The notes under the pieces are model-generated. The model had not been told where the DNA came from. It saw nothing but the letters and a program-made list of their open reading frames with translations, and did not search any database. Shown in pieces: positions 21,347 through 33,794 of a stretch of DNA of 64,000 bases. Source of the DNA: Ligustrum vulgare (Eukaryota > Streptophyta > Magnoliopsida > Lamiales > Oleaceae); contig OY743190.1 of assembly GCA_963555705.1 (NCBI GenBank), positions 15,383,491 to 15,447,490 on the forward strand. The letters are read 5' to 3'. Position numbers and translations under genes: made by a program. Numbering within the stretch: position 1 is the first letter of the stretch; each line of letters begins with the position of its first letter.

Positions 21347-21920
21347 TGATGATCATTATTTTATGTCCCGAGCATGACCATTAAAATAAACCTCGACTAT
21401 TCGCATATTGCCAGGAGCAACATGGTACCCCCGAGGAGTGGGATCACCCCTGAGGAATTCACTCCCCGAGGATCAAGTCACACATTCAGAGCTTCATGAT
21501 GTTCGAGGTTATAGTTGTTTGGGGTACCTTCGATACTAGTAGGAGAATCGTTTATCTGATGTGGCATCCATGAATGTTTAGGAGTTGTGTTCTAATCCTA
21601 GAATCTAACAACACAATCCCTAAAAAATAGGAGATGAGTCCTAACAGGACTCATATAAGGCAGGTATTCGAATCCTATTATAACTTGTCTAGACATCACT
21701 GTCAATACATGACATTCCATCATAATTCAGGTACACAATTATTATTCTTCCAGTTTATAGCCTCTTGCATAAATTTTCTTCTTCCTCTTTACTGACTTAA
21801 GCATCGGAGGGGCGACGAGGATACACCTCCTCGCCTTTATTGCAGGTGTTCGGATATCCAGTTCGTGCTAGCTTGTTGCTCAAGCTCGGAATATTCCATA
21901 TGTGCTCTTTTGCATCATCA
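21347..21920 (+). repeat. 5' LTR of the Tat element (574 bp)
   Basis: Starts tgatgatcattattttatg and ends tttgcatcatca. A TATA-like catataag lies at about 21652-21659. Identical in length to 46741-47314. Confidence 0.95.
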
Positions 21921-21921
21921 T

Positions 21922-21940
21922 TGGCGTCGTCTGTGGGAAC
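21922..21940 (+). other. Primer-binding site of the Tat element
   Basis: tggcgtcgtctgtgggaac begins one base after the LTR. It resembles the TGGCGCCGTCTGTGGGAA type used by plant Tat elements (non-Met tRNA), with one CG-to-TG change. The exact primer tRNA is not assigned. Confidence 0.7.
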
Positions 21941-21954
21941 CATAACTAGAAGCC

Positions 21955-23042
21955 ATGGTTAATACACGTTCTAAACTTTCGCAAGCAAACTTTCCTGCAC
22001 ATGATCACACTGTCGGGGGGGGGGGGGGGGAGGAGCAGGTACCCCAAGCAACACCACCAAACCAGCCCACGTTACCAGGAAATCAGATATTACACCCCCA
22101 ACCCGTTGTTGATACCCAGGCAGCATTGGAGGAGCTTCGTCAATAGGTTGCTACCCTTACAAAAATGCTCACGCAGCAGAGCCAGCGCGGTACCCCAACG
22201 CCCGAGGAGGGGAATGTTTCACGGGTCCATCCGCAGAACCATGCTCCTAACACTGGTAGGGCCAGTACTTCGGGATTGCCACCATCGCCACCAAACGTTA
22301 TGAGTTCAAGAACAGTGGTCGTGCCTCCTGCCGAGCTCGTGAGGATTATCCAGGAAGGAATAGCAGCGGGTATATGACAAAATACACAGGCCCCAACAGG
22401 GTTTACCTCGAACACTCCATTCACGTCAGATGTTTTGGCCTTTCCCCTACCAGACAGGTTCAAGTTTCTGAGGATAAAAGAGTATGATGGTACAACCGAT
22501 CCAGTGAACCATCTCAATATATACACTGACGTGATGAATTTGCAAGTTGCCCTCGATCAGGTTATGTGCAGGGCTTTCCCCCAAACTTTGACAAGCGCTG
22601 CTAGGGATTGGTTCTCTACTCTCGAACAAAACTCCATTCCAGCATTCGCAAACATTGCTAATAAATTTTCGGCCTTCTTTGCAAGTAGTAAGCGTAAAAG
22701 GAAGACAGCTGCTTCGCTAATGAGACTCAGCCAAGGATAGAATGAAACACTGCTCGAATTCATTACCAGGTTCAACACAGAAAGGTTGCAAGTTCCCGAC
22801 CTCTATATTTCTGCTGCAGTATCAGCTCTTACTCAGGCTGTAAGGTGTGAGTCCTTCAAGATGTCCCTATCAAAAACACCGTCAAAATCTGTGACTAAAC
22901 TTCTCACTCGGGCTGAGAAGTACGTGAATATGGAGGAAGCTATGTATCCGAGGAAGAGTGATACAACCCCCGAAAAATCTGAACGAAAGGATAGCAGAAA
23001 TGATCGAAAGAGGTAGCGTGATGACAGCCCGAGGCAGGGGCG
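21955..23042 (+). pseudogene. Tat gag (N-terminal and main part)
   Basis: Begins MVNTRSKLSQANFP at 21955 and stays in one frame to the insertion at 23043. A G16 run (22015-22030) encodes poly-Gly. The gag domain includes KEYDGTTDPVNHLNIYTDVM, CRAFPQTLTSAARDWFSTLE and LLEFITRFNTERLQVPDL, followed by an Arg/Lys/Asp-rich tail. Four in-frame stops are the only lesions: TAG at 22144, TGA at 22375, TAG at 22738 and TAG at 23014. Each replaces a likely Gln or Arg codon. The tail and zinc-knuckle region resume at 39286 beyond the nested element. Confidence 0.88.
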
Positions 23043-25975
23043 TGTAGCGACCAAGAATTTTCGTGACTAATTTAAACAAACATTTTTTTATATGTGTCGC
23101 TATGACTTTGTCCATTTATTTTTAAAACGTGATCGTCTAAACCAGTGAAGTGAAATTAAATTTTATTTTAAATTTTATCATATTCCAATTTTATCGGATG
23201 TCCCAAGTCCATTATTATTTTCCGATTTTCAAATATTGGATTCAAATTATTTAAGTCCAAAATGTTTTAAATTTGAACTCCTAAAATTAGTATTATTCTT
23301 TTTCATTTCTGATTTCTATCAAAACCAATTCGCTAGCAATTTCCCATTTCCCTCAATCTCTTCCCTCGATCCAGCCATCCTACAATAAACCCAAATTACC
23401 ATTTTATATACCATACATTAATCACAATCAACCCCAGACATTCTCCCCTCCCATTTTTACACGTTGCATAACTCCAGCTTCTAAATTATCCCTAAACAGT
23501 TAGCAAATCAGCCACAATTCCTAAATCACAGCAAGATTTCATCCAATTTTCCTAAAGTTCTTCCCCAAACTTCCATTTTTCATATTCAGCACATTTTTCC
23601 CTTCCCATGATCACTCTTCAATCCCTCTCAATCAACCTCAACTCCCTTCTTGCAAATACACCACAATTCTGCACGTTTTGTTTACCTCCTTCCCAGAAAT
23701 TCATTGTTCCAAGTCTCAAGCTCTGTCAATGCTTATTTCCCAAATTTTTCCCCCTCCACACGCCATCTGCACCAGTTTAACCCTCCTTCAGCTCCCTCAA
23801 TGAACCATTTTACTTTTGTCAATCCCTGTAATCTTTCTCAAACCAAATCCTGTCATAATTTACCAAAACTTTCCACTCTACCAGCAGTATATATATACCT
23901 CACTTCACTCACGTTCAAACACAGTCATCATCATCACCACCCCCACCTCCATCTCCAGCCACCAACAATCACCCAACACTGCCCCTTCCATCAAGCCACG
24001 GCAGCTTTCAAATCTTCACCATCGAAAATCAAACCAACACCTCCCGCTACCAATAGAGCCACTACCTAATGCCAATTCAACAACAAGCAACCAAACTTCA
24101 AACCCCAATCTGCAAATCAAACCACCACCATCACCAAACAAGCCTCTAATTACAGTTTCAACAATCTTCATCAATCACTCAAAACACCAACTGCCCAGCC
24201 ACCGTAATCACCAACTCCTACCGCCACTAATCAACTTCAAAACACCATATCCACCTACATCACTCCCAATTGGACATCACTGCACAACCACTTCACCCTC
24301 ACCCCCACTGCAACCACACACCAACTTCACTATATCAATGCACCACCCCCGTAGCGCCGCCTGCACCCAAGCTTCATTGAACAACCAGCCCACTTCCATG
24401 GCTCCGCAGCCACTGCCAGAAATAAACCACCATCTTCAACTCCAAACCGACACAACCGCCACTACCCTCTTCATCCCTACTCCAAAATCGACACCCAAAT
24501 CAAATCCAAAACCAAGAATATATACTTACCCAACACACTTACCTCGATCGGTGCCCTATTCGCTGGAAAATCGTGAAAGAAGCTTCGCGCTCAGCCCGGT
24601 TTTACTCGATTTCAGCCCCAAAAGTTCGACCTTGAGCCCCGATTTTTGCACCAAATCAAGCCCCGATCTTTCCCCCTGCCTCGTCGGTGCCACCGCCGAC
24701 TGGAGAATGGTCGGCGAAGCCAGAACCGGAAGGGCTCCGCCCTTTCATTGCTCTCGGTCTTCTCTCTCTGTGTCACGATGTTTTGGAGAGAGAAGAGTAA
24801 TTCTGATTTTATATTGAATTTTCAGAAATTGCAGATTTAGTCCCCTAATTCCATAGTTACTTAATTCAGTCCCTATAGTTTTAAAGCTATTCATTCCGGC
24901 CCTTATGTTTTTTAAATGATTTTTAATCAGCCCTTTCATTTTTAAAATCTATTATTTCAGCCCTATAGTTTAATATTCGTTTTGAGTTTCAACTCAACTT
25001 TTGAAAAGTATTAATTTTAGTCCCTCAACTTTCAAAGTATTCATTTTAGTCCCCCAAGTTTTAAAATAATTTGTCCCCAATATATTTAAAATATATGAGT
25101 TAGCTCAATAGTTTTCAAAATCTTTTATCATCTCATTTCCAATCCAAACTATGTTTGATTCTAATTTTAATCCCTAAACTTTTATTTTCTTATTTTAAAA
25201 CTCTTTTGTTTAAAAAATATTTGATTTCCAAATACCACTTTAAGGTTTATTTATTATTGGCTAGACGAGGCGCTTGGACATTTAGAAGAACAACGTGAAC
25301 TTTCTTGCTCAACTTTCAGACTCGTGATTTGACGTAGACTCGCCCCCACTAATTAGTTTAAATTATAATTGCATGTCTTATGTGAAATTACGTGATTTAC
25401 ATGCTTTGATGCATGAGATGAGAAAAGAATATCTCTTATGAGATAAGATGAGAAATGATGATGTTATGCATAACTTATGTGTCTTAAGTGCACGAGACGA
25501 GACTACCCACACCCTATGATTTTAACAGCCTTGATTTTGAAAATACAAGAGCCCAAGAATATGATGATGATGTCACTGTATGATTGCATAATTACGTGTT
25601 CAATTATTCTATAAATTAATTATTGGCGATGAGCCTACTGAGTATTTTTCGAAATACTCATTCCATTATTTTAACAGTTTTTGCGGATCTCGGAGAAGGC
25701 GGCGAATGAAATGAAAGTGGTGGCAAATTTAATAAATGATGAAAATTTTTAGCCAATTTTACGAATATTACTGATTGGATTATTTATCGTTAATTTCATC
25801 TAAATAATTGAGACACAAGTTGTTATGTATTGTTCTATATTTCAAATTAATTAAGTTTTCGCTGATGTTTCAAATAATGAATGTGATGCTTTGAAATAAA
25901 CTTTATTTTCCGCAATAAAGTCGATGTTAAAGGAGGACGTGGCGTCCCGGGCTTCGCAGAATTCTGGGCGTTACA
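23043..25975 (+). repeat. 5' LTR of the Tekay-like element (2933 bp)
   Basis: Features left to right: an A/T-rich start; a strongly C/A-rich, G-poor block at about 23330-24540, which leaves a 333-codon frame open by composition; a CG-rich segment at about 24545-24790; a series of loosely repeated words (tagtccctcaactttc, cagccctatagtttaa) at about 24835-25200; and a terminal part with a possible promoter. No recognisable protein is encoded. Confidence 0.9.
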
Positions 25976-25977
25976 GG

Positions 25978-25989
25978 TGGTATCAGAGC
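25978..25989 (+). other. tRNA-Met primer-binding site
   Basis: Exact TGGTATCAGAGC two bases after the LTR end at 25975. Confidence 0.92.
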
Positions 25990-27766
25990 AGGGTCTACGT
26001 TTCTGTAGACTTGCGAATTTTGAAAAGAGAAATTTTTAAAAAAAAATAATAAATAATGTTTTGACGACTTTTGCCACTGCCATCGTTCGCTCCGCCAACT
26101 CCGAAGGTAAATGATTTTATCATGAAGTTTATGTTATGATGATTTCGGATACATGAAGTATTTTGAGAATTTGATGAGAAAGAATGAGAAATTTTTGTAT
26201 CCGAAATAAGAAAGAAAGAAAACGAGTTTGAGTATAATTTGAAAGAGTTTTTAAATATTTTTTTTTTCGTCCTCGTAATTTTAACTAAGAGAAATGGATA
26301 AACCCCGCCTAATTGGACTTTGCATAATTTGTTTAGGACATGGCACCTTTCACAAGAAGTCAACAGAGGAATTTAGATCTAGGATATGCTAGATATTTAT
26401 TGTATAGGAGGCTTCTATCAAAAGGATATCAGACTATGTACGTAGATATTGCATAAGACGAAAATGGTTACTTTATATTTGTCATGATTGATGATTATAA
26501 TTCTGATTTTTTTTGGGAAAATAGTGATTTAATTGGAATTTGGAGACTAGATCATGTTCTATTTCATGATTGAATTAGGTTATGGTACACATACGTCTGA
26601 GATTTAATTTTGGAATTAGATACGAAGTTGGAGCTTATAGTAGCAAGAAGAAAGAATTGAATTTTGGGTTTTTTGATAATATAGTGATGCTTAGACTTAT
26701 TATTGGGTTAAGTTTTGTCTTCTTGCTTAAGCATTTGATTGAGATTTGGATAAAAGGGTTTAAAGTTTTTATTTGTCCAAGTGTATCTCTATAGGGAGTA
26801 ACTATACTACTTAACAAGTTGGCAATAAAGAATAAGTACCCACCGACAGTATTTATGGATTTGATGAACAGAGTTTTCCAACATTAATTGGACATATTTT
26901 TCATTGTATTCATGGACGATATTTTGGTTTATCCTAGAGATAGTAAACAATATGAGGAACATTTGAGGATTTTGTTGGAGACACTTCGAAATTTTGGAAA
27001 GGGAATTTTGGTTGACCCATGAACAATGAGGAAATATTATTTTTCAAGAATAAGATGGTTGAAAGTTATTGACGTTGCGGCTTAGGTAAGCATGTTTACT
27101 ACAAGAGTGAAATCTTGAACAGAGTATCGATTTGGAGTTAAAGTTTTGATAATTTTGGAGATTGTTATTTATAAACATCCTGATTGGTGAAGTGTGCAAT
27201 CGATTGAGTATCAATGTATATGTGGAGTTATATGATCATTTGAGGTATACATAGGAAATACCAAATTATATCTTGCAGAAAATGTTGTGGCATTCGGGAG
27301 CAGAATCTTAATTACTTGGGAACAAATTGTTTATTAATATTAGTTGAATTTTGTGATACGTTTTGGTGACGTATATGGGAATATGTGAGAAATCAAGATG
27401 GTGCATAAATGTACTATATGAATAGATTCTCGTATACGATAAGCTGATGATATTATGTTGAATTTTGGATAACATGTTATTAGGCATATTACACGGAAGA
27501 ATATTCACGTGATTTCCAACGTTACAATTGATTTTGGGTTATTCGTTATAAGAGGTTTGAGAAGATGAGGATAGACTTCATAATGATTAATTATTATGGT
27601 GTGATATGATTTTCTTAAAGAAATAGTAGAGATTAATAAAGAGGTTTCTCTAGTCAAAGTCCAATGGGGTAGACAAAGTAGTGCTGAAACTATTTGAGAA
27701 AAGAAAGAAGAAAGAAGAAAGAAGTCTAGATTAATACCCAAATATATTTTGATCAAGAAAGTTTAA

Positions 27767-27960
27767 AATTTCGAGGACGAAATTATTTTAAGTGGAGAAG
27801 GTTGTAGCGATCGAGAAATTTTCAAACTTAAAAGACTTGTTTTACCAAATTTGTCGCTACGACTCTCCAACCTTAACGGTTATTATTCAAAACTAGCGCT
27901 CTCGTCTAGTCATATTAATTATTTTAAGATTTTAAGAAATAAGAACTTTTGAAGTACCCA
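27767..27960 (+). repeat. Relict PPT-LTR junction upstream of the true 3' LTR
   Basis: aatttcgaggacgaaatta, aagtggagaagg and then tgtagcgatcgagaaatttt form a second coding-end/PPT/LTR-start unit 220 bp before the real one at 28021. The LTR-like part is only about 150 bp. It suggests that a fragment of a related 3' LTR was carried inside the element. Confidence 0.65.
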
Positions 27961-28020
27961 AGTATTTTAGATCAAGAAAATTTAAATTTCGAGGACGAAA
28001 TTATTTTAAGGTGGTAGGGT

Positions 28021-29521
28021 TGTAGCGACCAAGAATTTTCGTGACTAATTTAAATAAACATTTTTTTATATGTGTCGCTACGACTTTGTCCATTTATTTT
28101 TAAAACGTGATCGTCTAAACCAGTGAAGTGAAGTGAAATTAAATTTTATTTTAAATTTTATCATATTCCAATTTTATCGGATGTCCCAAGTCCATTATTA
28201 TTTTCCGATTTTCAAATATTGGATTCAAATTATTTAAGTCCAAAATGTTTTAAATTTGAACTCCTAAAATTAGTATTATTCGTTTTCATTTCAGATTTCT
28301 ATCAAAACCAATTCGCTAGAAATTTCCCATTTCCCTGAATCTCTTCTCTCGATCCAGCCATCCTACAATAAACCCAAATTACCATTTTATATACCATACA
28401 TTAATCACAATCAACCCCAGACATTCTCCCCTCCCATTTTTACACGTTGCATAACTCCAGCTTCTAAATTATCCCTAAACAGCTAGCAAATCAGCCACAA
28501 TTCCTAAATCATAGCAAGATTTCATCCAATTTTCCTAAAGTTCTTCCCCAAACTTCAATTTTTCATATTCAGCACATTTTTCCCTTCCCCATGATCACTC
28601 TTCAATCCCTCTCAATCAACCTCAATTCCCTTCTTGCAAATACGCCACAATTCTGCACGTTTTGTTTACCTCCTTCCCAGAAATTCATTGTTCCAAGTCT
28701 CAAGCTCTGTCAATGCTTATTTCCCAAATTTTTTCCCCCTCCACACGCCATCTGCACCAGTTTAACCCTCCTTCAGCTCCCTCAATCAACCATTTTACTT
28801 TTGTCAATCCCTATAATCTTTCTAAAACCAAATCTTGTCATAATTTACCAAAACTTTCCACTCTACCAGCAGTATATATATACCTCACTTCACTCACGTT
28901 CAAACACAGTCATCATCATCATCATCACCACCCCCACCTCCATCTCCAGCCACCAACAATCACCCAACGCTGCCCCTTCCATCAAGCCACGGCAGCTTTC
29001 AAATCTTCACCATCGAAAATCAAACCAACACCTCCCGCTACCAATAGAGCCACTACGTAATGCCAATTCAACAACAAGCAACCAAACTTCAAACCCCAAT
29101 CTACAAATCAAACCACCACCATAATCAAACAAGCCTCTAATTACACTTTCAACAATCTGCATCAATCACTCAAAACACCAACTGCCCAGCCACCGTAATC
29201 ACCAACTCCTACCGCCACTAATCAACTTCAAAACACCATATCCACCTACATCACTCCCAATTGGACATCACTGCACAACCACTTCACTCTCACCCCCACT
29301 GCAACCACACACCAACTTCACTATATCAATGCACCACCCCCGTAGCGCCGCCTGCACCCAAGCTTCATTGAACAACCAGCCCACTGCCATGGCTCCGCAG
29401 CCACTGCCAGAAATAAACCACCATCTTCAACTCCAAACCGCCACAACCGCCACTGCCCTCTTCATCCCTACTCCAAAATCGAACCCCAAATCAAATCCAA
29501 AACCAAGAATATATACTTACC
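28021..29521 (+). repeat. 3' LTR, first part (interrupted)
   Basis: Colinear with 23043-24535 of the 5' LTR. It stops at tatacttacc, where the younger element inserted (TSD ttacc, 29517-29521). Confidence 0.92.
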
Positions 29522-29859
29522 TGTAGCGACCAAGAATTTTTACGCGATTAATAATTATTTTAATAGAAAATCGTGTCGCTACTATTTCACCCATTTTTAT
29601 TAAGTTAACGCCACGACGTATTCGTATAGCCAAGTCAAGAAATAATCGAGATCGTTCGATTTTAAATTAAATTCCGAATTTCTAAAAATATCTCCATTCT
29701 CTTGATTTAAAGTATATTAAGTCTAAATACTTAATTCAATGTTATCCCAATATTTATTTGTACAAAAATTACTTTTATTATTTAAATTAAGAAAATATAT
29801 GCAAGCATGAGAGGTTCCATTATATATAATAATTATGAGAATCTTAATTTAATAAATAT

Positions 29860-30225
29860 GGAAAAGTATATGAATGAATTATATACTCCATTATATATAA
29901 TCATGAAGAGCATAATATTTGTATAAATATGGAAAAGTATATGAATGATTGATAAGACTCCATTATATGTAATCATGAAGAGCATAATATTTGTATAAAT
30001 ATGGAAAAGTATATGAATGAATTATATACTCCATTATATATAATCATGAAGAGCATAATATTTGTATAAATATGGAAAAGTATATGAATGATTGATAAGA
30101 CTTCATGAAGAGCATAATATTTGTATAAATATGGAAAAGTATATGAATGATTTATATACTCCATTATATATAATCATGAAGAGCATATTATTTGTATAAA
30201 TATGGAAAAGTATATGAATGGTGCT
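29860..30225 (+). repeat. Tandem array of roughly 75-bp A/T-rich units in the LTR
   Basis: About five imperfect units containing tccattatatataatcatg, aagagcataatatttgtata and aatatggaaaagtatatg. One unit is shortened. The same array is in the partner LTR at +5982. Confidence 0.85.
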
Positions 30226-30446
30226 TTACTTTAAGAAAATGATGTGTTAAAATTAATAGAATTGAATGATTATGTTTACAATATGCCAACTTTATACATC
30301 TATTTAAACCCATCTCTTTTACACACAACTCTACACATATACACTTATTTCCAATCTCTTGACAAAATCCACAAGTAAGAGAAATTCAAGGTGGTCAAGA
30401 AAGTTTTGGTCCATTTACTACTACACTTCATTTTAATCTTTTAAAA

Positions 30447-31335
30447 GGTAAGTATATCTTATGTTTTTATGAAAAGTAAGTATGTTTTTATGAAAGGTAA
30501 ATACACCTTATGTTTTTATGAAAAGTAAGTATGTTTTTATGACAAGTAAATATATCTTATGTTTTTATGAAAAGTAAGTATGTTTTTATGAAAGGTAAAT
30601 ACACCTTATGTTTTTATGAAAAGTAAGTATGTTTTTATGACAAGTAAGTATATCTTATGTTTTTATGAAAAGTAAGTATGTTTTTATGAAAGGTAAATAC
30701 ACCTTATGTTTTTATGAAAAGTAAGTATGTTTTTATGACAAGTAAGTATATCTTATGTTTTTATGAAAAGTAAGTATGTTTTTATGAAAGGTAAATACAC
30801 CTTATGTTTTTATGAAAAGTAAGTATGTTTTTATGACAAGTAAGTATATCTTATGTTTTTATGAAAAGTAAGTATGTTTTTATGAAAGATAAATATTACC
30901 TTATGTTTTTATGACAAGTAAGTATATCTTATGTTTTTATGAAAAGTAAGTATGTTTTTATGACAAGTAAGTATATCTTATGTTTTTATGAAAAGTAAGT
31001 ATGTTTTTATGAAAGGTAAATACACCTTATGTTTTTATGAAAAGTAAGTATGTTTTTATGACAAGTAAGTATATCTTATGTTTTTATGAAAAGTAAGTAT
31101 GTTTTTATGAAAGGTAAATACACCTTATGTTTTTATGAAAAGTAAGTATGTTTTTATGACAAGTAAGTATATCTTATGTTTTTATGAAAAGTAAGTATGT
31201 TTTTATGAAAGGTAAATACACCTTATGTTTTTATGAAAAGTAAGTATGTTTTTATGACAAGTAAGTATACCTTATGTTTTTATGAAAAGTAAGTATGTTT
31301 TTATGACAAGTAAGTATATCTTATGTTTTTATGAA
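30447..31335 (+). repeat. Minisatellite of alternating 28- and 21-bp units with GTAAGTAT
   Basis: Alternating subunits, a 21-bp aaaagtaagtatgtttttatg and a 28-bp unit of the type acaagtaagtatatcttatg plus tttttatg. A variant of the longer unit begins aaaggtaaatacacc. Together they make a roughly 98-bp higher-order unit. I count 27 GTAAGTAT words in this copy. The partner array is at 36429-37317. Confidence 0.9.
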
Positions 31336-31851
31336 AATGTTTGGATCATTGCTATGAAATCAATCTCACAAAATTGTTATGGGTTCCATATGATATGTTT
31401 ATGATTATGCTAAGGGGACCGGAGTTTAGTAGCGCTACACATAAGAATTCTTGCCATTTAAGTTCGGTAAAATTCTTGTGTCTCCCTATGTTTATGAATA
31501 TTTCAATCCTATCCTATGTTATGATGAAAATGATCCATATGCTTTCAAAAGAAAATTTATGCTTGGTATACTTACTGGGATTTTATAAATCTCACTCCAC
31601 GATATTTACCATTTTCAGATAATTGAAGGTTCGAGGCGGTCAACATGGAAGTGACAAAAGTGGTTAAGATTGATGAGATAATTATGTTGAACTTTATGTA
31701 AGAAAATTATGTTCTATTTTTATTCACAAATAAAATTATGGGATTCTAATTATTCTTTTGAATAATTTTACATTACTATTTAAGTCTCGATAATATGATA
31801 TGAGTCACTTTTTGTGGCACTCGAATGGTCGAGAATTCGGGTCGTCACAGT

Positions 31852-31863
31852 TGGTATCAGAGC
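31852..31863 (+). other. tRNA-Met primer-binding site
   Basis: TGGTATCAGAGC two bases after the 5' LTR end at 31849. Confidence 0.93.
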
Positions 31864-33790
31864 AAAGAGTTTTAAAAACGATTCTGTAGATTTTTGAAAT
31901 TTTATTTCTTTAAAAAAAAAAAAAAAAAAATCACTATTCACGTGAACAGTAAAACGATGTGCTATTCATGATGAACAGTGAACGAAATCACTATTCATTA
32001 TAAAAAAAAAAGTTGAATTTTCACATGTCAAGTATGGTTATGATTTTGAAAAGCATGATGAAATTTGATGTGCGAATTTCAAGGACAAAATTCATTTTAA
32101 GCAAGGGAGTTTGTAATGTCCTGAAAATTTTATGGAATATAATTAGTTAGTGATATGATGTTTATATCGATGTCTTTAATAAATTTCTAGAAGTTCGGGG
32201 ACTAAAGGAAAAATAAGATTTGACGATAAATTTTATTTGGGTTAAGTTATTAATTATTGATGGGGAGATAATTACTATATCGATATTGGATTTGTTTTGA
32301 AGACTGTGATTAATTAGGAATTATGATTCACGAAAATGTTGATTTGGATACAACCACATTAAATTATTGTTGATTAAAGGAAAATAAGATTATATGAAAT
32401 ATTTTAACTCATCATTCTACTATGTCACTCTCCACGTATTGACTCCTCGAACCAGGTATGTTATATGCTTTGCAAGTCATTTACGATTTTATTAAGACAT
32501 GTTAAGTATGAAATCTTCATACGTTATGAATCTTTATATGTTACACATAATATACATGTCAAGTATGATATAAATTGATAGAAGACTCAATTTTTTTTAT
32601 TCTTTTCAATGTAGAATCATGAGACAGAGAGGATATTTATATGAATTTTGGTGCATATTAAGCTTAGTAAGATTGACTCAATTAGAAATTAAGTTGGGTT
32701 GTAACTTTTGCCCAAAATATATGGAATAATATATTAAACAAACAAAATTGATAATGAATTCGTACAATAATTTATCCCTTTATCACTACCTTTGTGTAAA
32801 AATAAGGGAAAAACTGTGGATGGTTATTAGTACTTCCTCTTCAAGTTTCAATTTTCGGTTCAATAATTTATCCCTTTATCACTACCTTTGCTTAAAAGCA
32901 AGGAAAAACTGTGGATGATTATTGGTACCACTCTTCAAGTTTCAATTCTGAAAAAAAAAAAAAAAAAAAAAATTCAGAAAGAAAAGAAAGAAAGAGAACG
33001 GGTGTTGAGCATAATGGGAATAATATGACTTAAGAATGATTTTCAAAATAATTGTTGTCCTCGAGTTTAGAAATGATAAACCTTAAATGGACTTTGCATA
33101 ATTGATTTTAGACATGGCATTAAGTATGAGAAGTCAACAGAAATGATTAGAAATATGTTCAGATTATCTATCATTTAGATTTAATGAGAAATAGCGAGCC
33201 AATTTTATGAATTTTTATGAGATGTTAAGATTATAAGTGATATGATTTTAATGAGACTTTTATGAGAAGCATTATGAAGTTAGAGATTTAAAGATTTGGT
33301 TATTGGGAATTAAGTAATGGATATTATGTTGAGTAAGTGAATTATGCCTCTATATTGAAGAGAAATTTATTATGAACTTTGGCCTTGTGATTAAATTTTG
33401 GGAATATGATTTATGACTTATAAATATAAGTATGAGTAATCTTTTGAGCCAATTAAGGTATTGAAGGAAGTGATATTGTGATATTGACGACTATGATTTG
33501 AAATTTCTATGTTGAGGAATTATGAATTGATTTTCTGGAATATTTTTTTATGATATTGAAGTTTGATGAAATTGTGGTCAATTTTTAGATCGTTGTGATC
33601 AAATGTGGAATTATTTATTATTGTGAGTTATGAAGTATGCTTACGGTTTGAATAAGTCCAAATTTCAAAGGAAACTCTGCTTAGAATTTTATCGTTTGGA
33701 ATTAAGAGCATAGTATGGTATGCAATCACTAAGAGAATTGAGGTTAGACATGCAAATTCATTTACATCACAAACGAGATTTAGTAGATGA
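31864..33790 (+). other. Noncoding internal region with a relict LTR junction
   Basis: No ORF of note. At about 32077-32115 a coding-end/PPT/LTR-start unit appears (aatttcaaggacaaaattca, then gcaagggagtt and tgtaatgtcctgaaaatttt), the start of a different LTR inside this element. 32765-32945 holds an imperfect tandem duplication of about 100 bp (aataatttatccctttatca in both copies). A 20-odd base A run lies at 32950-32971. Confidence 0.6.
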
Positions 33791-33794
33791 TAGC

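Larger units (their letters stand above)
25976..28020 (+). pseudogene. Degenerate internal region with RT remnant
   Basis: The PBS TGGTATCAGAGC is at 25978-25989. Leader-like sequence follows. At about 26800-27000 an RT fragment is readable ([37 protein letters not shown]), matching Tekay-type RT. No gag, integrase or RNase H was recognised. The 3' end has the Tekay-type coding-end wording ttcgaggacgaaattatttt followed by a purine-rich ggtggtaggg before the LTR at 28021. Almost all coding capacity was lost, probably by deletion before amplification. Confidence 0.75.
29522..31849 (+). repeat. 5' LTR of the youngest element (2328 bp)
   Basis: Starts tgtagcgaccaagaattttt and ends cgggtcgtcaca. 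It contains two tandem arrays, 29860-30225 and 30447-31335. Confidence 0.95.

Noticed and set aside
23816..24817. A 333-codon open frame in an LTR
   Set aside because: Composition is C/A-rich (His, Pro, Thr, Ser, Asn), no domain is recognisable, and the frame is broken in the other LTR. Open by composition.
25978..25989. TGGTATCAGAGC as a possible tRNA gene fragment (also at 31852 and, on the minus strand, 15683)
   Set aside because: These 12-mers lie directly beside LTR ends and are primer-binding sites; no cloverleaf surrounds them.
29973..30164. Repetitive 63-codon minus-strand ORF (also 35955-36146)
   Set aside because: It is a translation of the 75-bp LTR tandem array.
30447..31335. 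Regularly spaced repeats that could suggest a CRISPR-like array
   Set aside because: Units are contiguous with no unique spacers, lie within an LTR and recur in the partner LTR. This is a plant retrotransposon minisatellite.
31341..31622. 93-codon ORF occurring identically at 37323-37604
   Set aside because: Both copies are inside LTRs and identical because the LTRs are identical; no domain or conservation argument supports a protein.
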